Positions 45,640-53,589 of a DNA stretch of 64,000 nucleotides are shown piece after piece; positions within the stretch are counted from its first letter, which is position 1, and every line of letters begins with the position of its first letter. The notes under the pieces are model-generated. The model saw only the letters and a program-made list of their open reading frames with translations, was not told the origin of the DNA and ran no database searches. A program made the position numbers and the translations under genes. Origin of the DNA: Alicyclobacillus fructus (GTDB lineage Bacteria; Bacillota; Bacilli; Alicyclobacillales; Alicyclobacillaceae); assembly GCF_017329605.1 (NCBI RefSeq), contig NZ_JAFMTY010000006.1:1-64000 (forward strand). The letters are read 5' to 3'.

Positions 45640-45656
45640 TATGCAATCATTGCATA
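45640..45656. promoter_or_regulatory. 17-bp perfect palindrome, candidate operator of the Val/Ile operon
   Basis: TATGCAATCATTGCATA is a perfect inverted repeat of 7-bp arms around a 3-base centre. It lies 46-62 bases before the chosen start of the acyl-CoA dehydrogenase gene and overlaps CATAAT, a possible -10 on the minus strand. Its size suits a TetR- or GntR-type dimer; the regulator gene is not in the window. Confidence 0.55.
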
Positions 45657-45697
45657 GATTCACTATAACCCGACGCGGCTCTGAGCGCAACCCATCG

Positions 45698-45724
45698 GCA
45701 CAGCCGGCTCATCGCCGGCTGTGC
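45698..45724 (-). terminator. hairpin over the RlmI stop codon
   Basis: A perfect 11-bp stem, GCACAGCCGGC (45698-45708) with its complement (45714-45724), has the stop codon of the methyltransferase gene (45711-45709) in its loop. No U-run follows on the minus strand, so it may be a weak terminator or an mRNA end stabiliser. Confidence 0.5.
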
Positions 45725-46974
45725 ACTTCGTAGATGAGAAACTTCAGGTAGTGCTGTTCCGGCGCGCCAGCGTTCTGCGGGTGGTCGCTCGCCGCCCGAG
45801 ACTCGCGCACCACGCGCAGCACTTTGTGGGCGTCGACGGCCGCATCCAAGATGGTGTCGCGGAACCGCTCGGGCGACATGTGATAGGAACAGCTCGCCGT
45901 GACGAGAAAACCGCCCTCCCGGAGGATGCGCATGGCGCGCAGATTGATCTCCTTGTAGCCTCTCTGGGCGCTTTCGATCGACTGCCGCGACTTTGCAAAC
46001 GCCGGCGGATCCAGGATCACCACGTCGTAGCGCATGCCGCGCGCGTCCTGCTCGCGCAGGTAGTCGAACGCGTTGGCGACCACAAAATCCGCCCGGTCGA
46101 TCACGCCGTTGCGGCGGGCGTTTTCACGGGCAAGTTCCACGGCATCCGCGGAGATATCCACCGCGGTGACGTGCGCCGCGCCGTAGTGCAGCGCATGTAC
46201 GGCGAACGCACCGGTGTGGCAGAAGCAATCGAGCACGCGGGCACCGTCGACCTCGTCGCCGCGCTCGCCGAACAATGCGCGCCGCGCCGTCCATCCCGTC
46301 ATCAACGGGCGAATGGCAGCACGATTTTCCGATTGGTCCCAAAAATACCCCGTCTTTTGACCCTCTCGCAGATCCACGGAAAACGTGAGCCCATTGTCGA
46401 TCACGTCGACCACATCCGGGACCTCGCCGTAGGCCGTCTCCACGCAGAGCGGCAAGCCCTCGAGCCCGCGCACGGGCACGTCGTTGCGCGCCAGAATGCC
46501 ATGAGGCTTGTACACCTCGACGAGGGCTTCAAGGGCATGCGGCCACAGCCGTTCCATGCCGGCCGTCAGCACTTGGGCGACGAGCACGTCGCCGAATCGA
46601 TCGACAACCAGCCCCGGCACGAAGTCCGCTTCTCCGTACACCGCCCGGCCATAGTGGAGCGCTTGCGGAGCGAAGCGGCGCCGATATTCGACCGCCTGCC
46701 GAAACCGCCGAACGAAGAACTCGACGTCAATTCGCTCGTTCTGGCGATACGTCAGCACACGCGCGAGAATCTGCGAAGCCGGATTCGCGTAGCCTCGAGC
46801 CAGAAAGACGCCCTGGTGATTCACAATGTCGACGAGATCGCCCGGAGCGAGCGGGCCGTCCACCCGCTCCACCTCCGAGCGGTAAATCCAGGGATGACCT
46901 TGTTCCAGGCGCCGCCTTCGATCGCGGCGCAGGACGAGGCGCGTTGGCAACAGGCCGTCTCTCCTCTCTCTCAT
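45709..46974 (-). CDS. rlmI: RlmI-like 23S rRNA (cytosine-C5) methyltransferase
   Basis: A 421-residue protein with an N-terminal PUA domain (LEQGHPWIYRSEVERVDG), an EEHUD-like middle and a Rossmann methyltransferase: CFCHTGAFAVHALHYGA for SAM and DPPAFAKS for the base. This is the RlmI/RlmK layout; RlmI makes m5C1962 in 23S rRNA. Its ATG overlaps the dapA stop as ATGA. A TTG at 46950 has a better GGAGAG spacing and is a possible true start. It is the last gene of the lysine/dipicolinate block. Confidence 0.88.
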   Translation of the reverse strand: MRERRDGLLPTRLVLRRDRRRRLEQGHPWIYRSEVERVDGPLAPGDLVDIVNHQGVFLARGYANPASQILARVLTYRQNERIDVEFFVRRFRQAVEYRRRFAPQALHYGRAVYGEADFVPGLVVDRFGDVLVAQVLTAGMERLWPHALEALVEVYKPHGILARNDVPVRGLEGLPLCVETAYGEVPDVVDVIDNGLTFSVDLREGQKTGYFWDQSENRAAIRPLMTGWTARRALFGERGDEVDGARVLDCFCHTGAFAVHALHYGAAHVTAVDISADAVELARENARRNGVIDRADFVVANAFDYLREQDARGMRYDVVILDPPAFAKSRQSIESAQRGYKEINLRAMRILREGGFLVTASCSYHMSPERFRDTILDAAVDAHKVLRVVRESRAASDHPQNAGAPEQHYLKFLIYEVHSRR

Positions 46975-47861
46975 GCGCTTGGTTCGACGACCCCGAGCGC
47001 GTTCAGAAGCGTGTAGAGATGTTCCCGGAGCGCCTTGGACGCCGGCACAAGGGGCGAACGGACGGAGCCCACGTCGATGCCGATGATGGAAAGCGCCTCC
47101 TTGACCGGCGCCGGACTCGCCTCCATAAACATGGCCTCGAAGATGGGCAACAACCTCGCGCTCCAGTACGCCGCTTCATCCACCTGGCCCTGCCAGAACA
47201 AATCCATCATGGTGCGGATCTGCCGGCCCACCACGTGCGCCGCGACGCTCACGACGCCCGCCGCGCCGATGGCGAGCATCGGCAGCGTGAACTTGTCGTC
47301 CCCGCTGTAAAGGAGAAAGTCGTCGGGCTTCTCGGCCGCGATGCGGAGGATCTGCGAAAAGTCGCCGCTCGCCTCCTTGAGCGCCACGACATTCGGAATC
47401 GCGGCGAGCTGAAGGGCCGTCTGGGGCTGCAGATTCACCCCCGTCCGTCCAGGGACGTTGTACAGCATGACCGGCAGCGTGGTCGACTCCGCGATGCTCG
47501 CGAAGTGCATGTACAGCCCTTCCTGCGAAGGCCGGTTGTAATACGGAGTCACGAGCATGACGCCCTGGACGCCGAGCCGGGCGGCTTCCAACGTGAGTTC
47601 GATGGAATCCTTGGTCGAATTGGTGCCGGTGCCCGCGATGACCGGAATTCGCCCGTCCACCGCGCGGAGCGTGGCATCGAACAGGCGCAGCTTCTCCGCG
47701 TGGCCGAGCGTCGGGGATTCGCCCGTCGTCCCGCACACCACGACCGCCGTCGTGCCCGTCTCAATCAGGTGGTCCACCAACCGCCTCAGCCGACCTTCGT
47801 CCAGCGCTCCAGTGGCGTCAAAGGGCGTGACCATGGCCGTGATGAGACTCCCAAAATCCAT
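46971..47861 (-). CDS. dapA: 4-hydroxy-tetrahydrodipicolinate synthase
   Basis: DapA (296 residues) condenses pyruvate and aspartate semialdehyde, the branch point to lysine, diaminopimelate and spore dipicolinate. The TIM-barrel motifs are clear: GTTGESPTL, LYNVPGRTGVN (catalytic Tyr) and VVALKEASGD (Schiff-base Lys). ATG 47861 is preferred to 47867, because AGGGGAG precedes it by six bases. It follows dapG by 15 bases. Confidence 0.96.
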   Translation of the reverse strand: MDFGSLITAMVTPFDATGALDEGRLRRLVDHLIETGTTAVVVCGTTGESPTLGHAEKLRLFDATLRAVDGRIPVIAGTGTNSTKDSIELTLEAARLGVQGVMLVTPYYNRPSQEGLYMHFASIAESTTLPVMLYNVPGRTGVNLQPQTALQLAAIPNVVALKEASGDFSQILRIAAEKPDDFLLYSGDDKFTLPMLAIGAAGVVSVAAHVVGRQIRTMMDLFWQGQVDEAAYWSARLLPIFEAMFMEASPAPVKEALSIIGIDVGSVRSPLVPASKALREHLYTLLNALGVVEPSA

Positions 47862-47876
47862 ACGCATCTCCCCTGT

Positions 47877-49094
47877 TCAGGTTCCCGAAAGCTGAAAAGC
47901 GCGGTGAAGGGCGCGAACGGCGTCCTCCATCTGGCTGCCATCGACGAGCACCCAGATGGTGGTGTGGGAATCCGCCGACTGCAGGATCTCGATCCCGGCT
48001 TCCGCCAGGGCGTCGACGATGCGCGCCATCACGCCGGGAACGCCCATCATCCCCGCGCCGACGGCCGAAACCTTGGCGCAACCCGGCCGCGTCTCGACCC
48101 GGTACCCGAGCTGCGACAGGTGGTGGACGGCGGCGTCCGCCAACGCGTCCGGCACGGTGAACGCGACCTCCGACGGCGTCACCGAGATAAAGTCCACCGA
48201 GATGCGGTGTTCCGCCATCAGCCGAAAGATGGACGAGGCGCCGATGCCTTCGCCGCGCACGCGAATCTGCGTCACATTGGGCGTGTGCGCGATACCCGTG
48301 ACATACCGATCCATGACGCGGCCATGCTCCAGATGCGCGGCGGCCTGCGTCACGAGCGTGCCGGGATCGTCGGACAGCGTGCTCCGGACCCGGATAGGCA
48401 CGTTGCCTTGCATCGCCAGCTCGACGGCCCGCGGATGAATCACCTTCGCTCCCTGGTACGCCATGTTACAGATCTCAGTATACGTCACCTGGCGCAACTG
48501 GCGCGCGTCTTCCACGATGCGCGGATCCGCGGTCATAATGCCGGAGACGTCGGTGAAGATGTCCACCACTTCCGCCCTGAGGGCCACCCCGAGCGCCGTC
48601 GCCGTGGTGTCGCTCCCGCCGCGACCGAGCGTGGTCACATCGCCCGATTCGGTGCTGCCCTGGAATCCCGTCACGACGGCGATCTCGCCCGCCTCCAGCG
48701 CGGCGCGCAACCGCTCCGTCCGGACGTCGAGGATCCGCGCGTTGCCAAATTCCTCCGAGGTGACGATCCCGGCCTGCGCCCCCGTGAACACCCGCACGCG
48801 GTGACCGCGGGCGCGAAGCTCATGTGCAAACACCACCGCGGAGATGATCTCGCCGCAGCTCATCAGGAGGTCGCGATCGCGGGGATCCGGTGGGTGGCCC
48901 GCCCCATCGCCCGCCTCGAGCAGGCTCAAGAGCGTATCCGTCGCATACGGATCCCCGCGCCGCCCCATCGCCGAGACCACCACGGCGACCTGATATCCCT
49001 CGTTCAAGGCGCGCTCGACATGGCGATACGCCGCACGCCTCGTCTCCGGTGTCGCTACCGACGTGCCGCCGAATTTCTGCACCACAATCTTCAC
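47877..49094 (-). CDS. dapG: aspartate kinase I (diaminopimelate-type)
   Basis: A 405-residue monofunctional aspartokinase. The N-terminal KFGGTSV, the GRGGSDTTATAL substrate motif and two C-terminal ACT domains (VTQIRVRGEGIGASSIF; KVSAVGAGMMGVPGVMARI) are visible. The operon with dapA and the dipicolinate genes identifies it as the DapG type, in Bacillus inhibited by diaminopimelate rather than lysine. The GTG at 49094 has AAGGAGTC upstream. Confidence 0.94.
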   Translation of the reverse strand: MKIVVQKFGGTSVATPETRRAAYRHVERALNEGYQVAVVVSAMGRRGDPYATDTLLSLLEAGDGAGHPPDPRDRDLLMSCGEIISAVVFAHELRARGHRVRVFTGAQAGIVTSEEFGNARILDVRTERLRAALEAGEIAVVTGFQGSTESGDVTTLGRGGSDTTATALGVALRAEVVDIFTDVSGIMTADPRIVEDARQLRQVTYTEICNMAYQGAKVIHPRAVELAMQGNVPIRVRSTLSDDPGTLVTQAAAHLEHGRVMDRYVTGIAHTPNVTQIRVRGEGIGASSIFRLMAEHRISVDFISVTPSEVAFTVPDALADAAVHHLSQLGYRVETRPGCAKVSAVGAGMMGVPGVMARIVDALAEAGIEILQSADSHTTIWVLVDGSQMEDAVRALHRAFQLSGT

Positions 49095-49113
49095 AACGGC
49101 TCGACTCCTTCGC

Positions 49114-50151
49114 TCAACCCGCCATCTCGATCAGCTTCTCGGCGATTTGTACCGCGTTCCACGCCGCGCCCTTCAGCAGGTTATCGGCGACGATGAACAG
49201 CAGAATCGTGTGAGGATCGTCGAGGTCCTGGCGAATGCGGCCGACGAACGTCTCTCCGCGGTTTTCGACCATGCGCGGATGCGGGTATGCGCAGGAGGCC
49301 GGATCGTCCACAAGCACGACATTCTCGGCGTTTGCGAGGCGCTCCCGGACCTCTGCCACACGCACAGGCTGGCGGAAACGCACCGCAACCGATTCCGCGT
49401 GGCCGTACAGGACAGGCACGCGCACCGCCGTCGGCGTCACGCGCAGCGACGGAAGCTCCAGAATCTTGCGCGACTCGTTGACGAGCTTCATTTCCTCTTT
49501 GGTGTAGCCGTTGTCGAGGAAGATGTCGCACTGCGGGATGACGTTGAACGCCATGGGCACGTGGCGATCCTGCTTGACCACGGGAAACACCGTGGTCACT
49601 TCGCGCTCGCCCGCTTCCGTCCGCTGGACTTCCTCGAGCAACGCGTCGATGGCCCGCTGCCCCATGCCACTCACGGCCTGGTAGGTCGAGATGGTCACGT
49701 GTTCAAGGCCAAACTCGCGCAGCGCGTGCAGGACGACGACCAACTGAATGGTGGAACAGTTCGGGTTGGCGATGATCCCGCGATGGTGCCGAAGCGCGTG
49801 CGCATTGACCTCCGGCACCACGAGCGGCACGTCTTCGCGCATGCGAAACGCCGATGAGTTGTCGATCACGACGGCACCGCGCTCGACGGCCACAGGTGCC
49901 CAGGTCTCGCTCGCCGAAGCGCCCGCGCTGAAGAGGGCGATGTCCACGCCGTCGAACGATTCAGGCCGGACGGCCTCCACCACGAGCTCCTGGCCGCGAA
50001 ACGGAACGCGCGTTCCCGCCGATCGAGGAGACGCGAGGAGCCGCACCTCGCCAGCCGGAACGCCGCGGCGCTCCAGCGTGGACAACATCCGCCTGCCCAC
50101 GGCGCCCGTGGCGCCGAGAATCGCGATGTGATAGCGCTCTTTTCTCTCCAT
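49114..50151 (-). CDS. asd: aspartate-semialdehyde dehydrogenase
   Basis: Asd (345 residues) reduces aspartyl phosphate to aspartate semialdehyde, the product of DapG's substrate chain and input of DapA. The NADP loop GATGAVGRRM, the catalytic Cys in NPNCSTIQ, the GAWYP-equivalent region and the His in VLYGHAESV are present. MERKERYH at 50151 follows GAAGGAGT. It sits 29 bases after spoVFB. Confidence 0.96.
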   Translation of the reverse strand: MERKERYHIAILGATGAVGRRMLSTLERRGVPAGEVRLLASPRSAGTRVPFRGQELVVEAVRPESFDGVDIALFSAGASASETWAPVAVERGAVVIDNSSAFRMREDVPLVVPEVNAHALRHHRGIIANPNCSTIQLVVVLHALREFGLEHVTISTYQAVSGMGQRAIDALLEEVQRTEAGEREVTTVFPVVKQDRHVPMAFNVIPQCDIFLDNGYTKEEMKLVNESRKILELPSLRVTPTAVRVPVLYGHAESVAVRFRQPVRVAEVRERLANAENVVLVDDPASCAYPHPRMVENRGETFVGRIRQDLDDPHTILLFIVADNLLKGAAWNAVQIAEKLIEMAG

Positions 50152-50180
50152 CCCCAAACTCCTTCTCCCAAAATCCGCGC

Positions 50181-50783
50181 TCACGGCCTGTCTTCGCGCC
50201 AGCGTTCGATGAGCACCGGCTGCAATTGGCGCCCTTCGAGCGCGGCGGCGACCGTCTCCGGGATCAAACGCATGAGCGCAACAAGCGAATTCATTTTAAC
50301 ATGCGGCGCATCCTGGCCAAACGGCACAAAATAGACGTTCTTTGCGTTCATGAGCATGGCGATGTTGTACAAGCTCAAGCCTAGCCCATCGTTGGTGGAG
50401 ATGGCAACCACGACAGGCCTACCATTGCGAAGCGTGGCCTTGGCGGCCATCAGCACGGGCGAGTCCGTGTTGGCATGGGCAAATCGGCTCAGCGTGCTGG
50501 CGGTGCATGGCGCAATCACGAACGCGTCGAGCGCCTTCGAAGGACCGAGCGGCTCCGCCTCAGGAATCGTGGTGATGGCCTGGTTGCCCGTGACTTCCTC
50601 AATCTTTCGGGCCCACTCGCCCGCCGCGCCGAACCGCGTGTCGGTGTGCATCACGTGATGGGAAAATACCGGCAGCACGCGCGCGCCGAGATCGCACAGC
50701 CGCTTGACCTCCGGAAAGATCTCCTCGTACGTGCAGTGACTCCCTGTGACGCCAAAACCGATGGTCTTTCCACTCAGGTCCAT
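50181..50783 (-). CDS. spoVFB: dipicolinate synthase subunit B
   Basis: A 200-residue flavoprotein-fold subunit of dipicolinate synthase (DpaB), which with DpaA makes dipicolinic acid in the mother cell. GFGVTGSHCTYEEIFPEV, FVIAPCTASTLSRFA and NGRPVVVAISTNDGLG are characteristic. It overlaps spoVFA by ten bases, so equimolar synthesis is likely. Transcription should be sigma-K dependent with spoVFA. Confidence 0.96.
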   Translation of the reverse strand: MDLSGKTIGFGVTGSHCTYEEIFPEVKRLCDLGARVLPVFSHHVMHTDTRFGAAGEWARKIEEVTGNQAITTIPEAEPLGPSKALDAFVIAPCTASTLSRFAHANTDSPVLMAAKATLRNGRPVVVAISTNDGLGLSLYNIAMLMNAKNVYFVPFGQDAPHVKMNSLVALMRLIPETVAAALEGRQLQPVLIERWREDRP

Positions 50784-51685
50784 AACTCTTCCTCCTCGAA
50801 CTCCGGTTCGTCGTCGTCCGCGAGCATGCGCGTGATGGACGCCGCGATGATCCGGCCGGCCGTCCTCGGCGCGACCAGGCCCGGCAAGCTCGGCGTGAGG
50901 ATGGCCTTGATCCCGCGCCGCTCGGCGTAGCGGAAGTCGGTCCCGCCGGGCTTCGACGCGATGTCGATGATCACCGCTTCCCGCCGCATCCGCTTCAGCA
51001 CGGCCGCCGGCAGAACCATGGCTGGAATGGTGTTGAACACGATGTCCGCGTCGTGCACGGCGTGCTCAATGTGTTTGAGCGGCACGGGAATGAGGGACTG
51101 CTCGTGAATCCGGGCGAGATCGCGCGGATCGGCCGCGCACACGTGGACGATGGCGCCCATGGCGTGGAGCTTGTGGGCGAGCGTCTGGCCGCAGCGCCCG
51201 AATCCCAATACGACGGTCTTCGCGCCGTGAAGGGTGATGTCAGTCTCCTGCATCGCGATGGCGATGGCGCCTTCGGCGGTGGGAATGGAGTTGAGAATGG
51301 CCACGTCGTCGAGCTCCATCAACTTCACCAGCCGGAGCGAGTACCGCTCGCACCACTCCTTGAGCACGCGGTGCGCGATGCCCGTGAAGACGAAGGTGCC
51401 GGGCCGCATGGCCTGAAAGTGCGACTCCTTCAACTCCACCGGTTGCGGCGCGAACGACGTGTCCACGCGCCCGTCATCCTCCATGCCGGCGACCGGCAAC
51501 ACGAGCGCGTCCGCCTGCGCGAACACCGCCTCGGTGGGCTCTGCAAAGGTCGTGTCGGCGAACGTCCGCCCGAGATCGGAAAAACCGATCAGCGTGGCGC
51601 TCGCGTCGTTGTCCGTGATCTGCGCGATCACTTCGAGCTGACGCCGATCGCCGCCGACAAAGACCAGGTGTTTCCCAGTGAGCAT
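50774..51685 (-). CDS. spoVFA: dipicolinate synthase subunit A
   Basis: DpaA (303 residues) is the NAD(P)-binding subunit of dipicolinate synthase. The N-terminal LVFVGGDRRQLEVI, the Rossmann TVVLGFGRCGQTLAHKLHAMG and the C-terminal GRIIAASITRML fit. It is the first gene of the spoVFA-spoVFB-asd-dapG-dapA-rlmI series, so late-sporulation transcription also raises supply of the precursor. GAGGTGA precedes ATG 51685. Confidence 0.96.
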   Translation of the reverse strand: MLTGKHLVFVGGDRRQLEVIAQITDNDASATLIGFSDLGRTFADTTFAEPTEAVFAQADALVLPVAGMEDDGRVDTSFAPQPVELKESHFQAMRPGTFVFTGIAHRVLKEWCERYSLRLVKLMELDDVAILNSIPTAEGAIAIAMQETDITLHGAKTVVLGFGRCGQTLAHKLHAMGAIVHVCAADPRDLARIHEQSLIPVPLKHIEHAVHDADIVFNTIPAMVLPAAVLKRMRREAVIIDIASKPGGTDFRYAERRGIKAILTPSLPGLVAPRTAGRIIAASITRMLADDDEPEFEEEELWT

Positions 51686-51715
51686 CGAGGGTCACCTCGC
51701 CATTGGCATGCGCCA

Positions 51716-51743
51716 TAGCTTATGACGTCCGCCCACAAGGGGT
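51716..51743 (-). promoter_or_regulatory. sigma-K-like promoter of the dipicolinate operon
   Basis: On the minus strand, CATAAGCTA (51724-51716) fits the sigma-K -10 consensus CATANNNTA, with AC (51743-51742) 17 bases upstream as the -35. It would start transcription about 23 bases before spoVFA. The B. subtilis operon is known to be sigma-K dependent. Confidence 0.6.
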
Positions 51744-51751
51744 GAGAACAC

Positions 51752-51786
51752 AAAAAAGCCCGGGTGCTCGTTCGAACACCTGGGCC
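51752..51786 (-). terminator. terminator after dut
   Basis: GGCCCAGGTG and CACCCGGGC (one A-C mismatch) form a stem around a ten-base loop, followed on the minus strand by TTTTTT. It separates dut from the sigma-K promoter of spoVFA. Confidence 0.75.
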
Positions 51787-51808
51787 TTCTTCGTGGCGCG
51801 TCGAAAAC

Positions 51809-52246
51809 CTACACCCGCCCCGTCGAGCCGAATCCGCCTGCCCCGCGCTCGGTGGGACCGAGGTAGTCCACAGGCACGAGACGGGCCACGTAGATCGGCG
51901 CGATCACCAGCTGGGCAATCCGCTCCTTTGGTTGCAGCACGAAATCGCGGCTGCCGTTGTGGCAGAGCGGCACGACGATCTCGCCCGTATAGTCGCTGTC
52001 GACGACGCCGACGCCGTTGGCGAGGGCGATGCCGTGCCTGGTGGCAAGGCCGCTTCTGGCATACACGAGCGCCACGGCATCGCGGCGAGCGAGTTGAATC
52101 GCGACGCCGGTCGGCACCGGCACGATGTCGCCCGGCCGGATGGTCACCGGCTCCTGAAGGCAAGCGCGGAGATCCATGCCGGCTGAGCCTTCCGTGGCGT
52201 ACTGCGGCAGGTCGTCGGGCGACAAAAGCGGCGACACAATTTTCAC
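51809..52246 (-). CDS. dut: dUTP diphosphatase
   Basis: A 145-residue trimeric dUTPase that keeps uracil out of DNA and supplies dUMP. All five motifs are present: GSAGMDLRA, ARSGLATRHG, GVVDSDYTGEI, ERIAQLVI and the C-terminal RGAGGFGSTGRV. The GTG at 52246 (VKIVSPLL) has GGAGAT ten bases upstream and gives the family length. A longer frame from 52288 overlaps the peptidase gene and adds 14 atypical residues. It lies where other small genes are found in B. subtilis. Confidence 0.95.
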   Translation of the reverse strand: MKIVSPLLSPDDLPQYATEGSAGMDLRACLQEPVTIRPGDIVPVPTGVAIQLARRDAVALVYARSGLATRHGIALANGVGVVDSDYTGEIVVPLCHNGSRDFVLQPKERIAQLVIAPIYVARLVPVDYLGPTERGAGGFGSTGRV

Positions 52247-52272
52247 CTTGACGTCGATCTCCAGGCGGCCGT

Positions 52273-53538
52273 TCACGAAGAGACACACACCTTCGCGGCG
52301 CGATCGAAGGCGAACTCGGCGAGGGGGCCCACGGCCGCCAACGCAAAGCCGTGGCTCAACACGTCCTCGGCGACGCGCTGAATGTCCTCGGGCGTGACCG
52401 CCTCGATCCCGGCGATGGTCTCTTCGATGGGCACATCCCGGCGAAGCAAAATCTCATTTTTGGCCAGACGGCTCATCCGGCTGCCGGAGCTCTCAAGGCC
52501 GAGGATGAGCGCCCCCTTCACCTGCCGCTTGGCCTTCTCGAGTTCGTCCTGGGAAATGGGTTCCTGCCACATGCGCGCCGTGACTCGCTGTACGAGATCG
52601 AGCACTTCTTCGGCGGTCTCGGGCGACGTGCCCACATAGATGCCAAACATGCCCGCATCCTGGTAACCCGTGTGGAACGAGTAGACCGAATAGGCCATGC
52701 CGCGCTCCTCGCGAATTTCCTGAAACAAGCGCGAGGATTGCGTACCCCCGAGCACGTTGTTCAGGAGCAGCAAGGGATACAACTCGCGCGACCCGGCAGG
52801 GTAACCCGGGGCTGCGAGACACAGGTGCACCTGTTCGATGTCCTTGTCCTCCGTCGTGATCGTCTTGTGAAAGGGCGGCGGCGCAAGCGAAGGCGCGACG
52901 GACGATCCGGCCTGCAGACCGCCGAACACCCGCTCCACCTCTCGAATGACGACATCTTCCGGCACGTGCCCGGCGACCGAAACCACCATGCGCTCCGGCC
53001 GATAATGCCGTTCCACATAGCGCACCAGATCTTCACGCGAAAACCGGAGCAGGTTTTCATCGCGCCCGAGAATGGTGTATCCCAGCGGGTGCTCGCCGTA
53101 CACCCCGCGCGCGATGAGATCCATGACGAGCTCGTCGGGGGTGTCTTCGTACATGCGGATCTCCTCGATGACCACCCGCTTCTCCTTCTCCATCTCCTCC
53201 GGAGCGAAGCGCGAATCGGTCAGCATCTCGGCGAGCGTCTCGAGCGCGACGGAGAAGTGTTCGTCCAACACCCGCGCGTAAAAACACGTGAATTCCTTCG
53301 CGGTGAACGCGTTCACCTGGCCGCCGAGATCGTCAAACAGATGCGCCAGTTCCTTTGCGGAGTGGCGCGATGTTCCTTTGAAAAACATGTGCTCGAGAAA
53401 ATGGCTGATGCCATTTTCGCTGTACGATTCGTAGCGAGATCCGGTCTGAATCCAAATGCCCAAGCTCACCGAGCGGATGGAGGACATCTCTTCCCCCACC
53501 ACGCGGAGCCCATTCGCCAATGTCGTTCGGTATGTCAA
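52273..53538 (-). CDS. M16-family zinc peptidase (MlpA/YmxG-like)
   Basis: A 421-residue pitrilysin-type peptidase. The inverted zinc motif HFLEH is near residue 46, and the distal Glu lies in EEIRMYEDTPDELV. The N- and C-terminal halves show the two M16 lobes. The place between ylxY and the dipicolinate genes is that of B. subtilis mlpA (ymxG). The true substrate is unknown. The ATG at 53538 leads directly into TLANGLRVV, as in the family. Confidence 0.93.
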   Translation of the reverse strand: MTYRTTLANGLRVVGEEMSSIRSVSLGIWIQTGSRYESYSENGISHFLEHMFFKGTSRHSAKELAHLFDDLGGQVNAFTAKEFTCFYARVLDEHFSVALETLAEMLTDSRFAPEEMEKEKRVVIEEIRMYEDTPDELVMDLIARGVYGEHPLGYTILGRDENLLRFSREDLVRYVERHYRPERMVVSVAGHVPEDVVIREVERVFGGLQAGSSVAPSLAPPPFHKTITTEDKDIEQVHLCLAAPGYPAGSRELYPLLLLNNVLGGTQSSRLFQEIREERGMAYSVYSFHTGYQDAGMFGIYVGTSPETAEEVLDLVQRVTARMWQEPISQDELEKAKRQVKGALILGLESSGSRMSRLAKNEILLRRDVPIEETIAGIEAVTPEDIQRVAEDVLSHGFALAAVGPLAEFAFDRAAKVCVSS

Positions 53539-53589
53539 ACGCTAGGCCTCCTACATCACTGTTGGCGCGCTTGTGGCGGCGCCTTGCCG

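Noticed and set aside
46944-49196. A 750-codon plus-strand open frame opposite dapA and dapG
   Set aside because: It lies antisense to two biosynthetic genes with complete motifs and shows no domain of its own.
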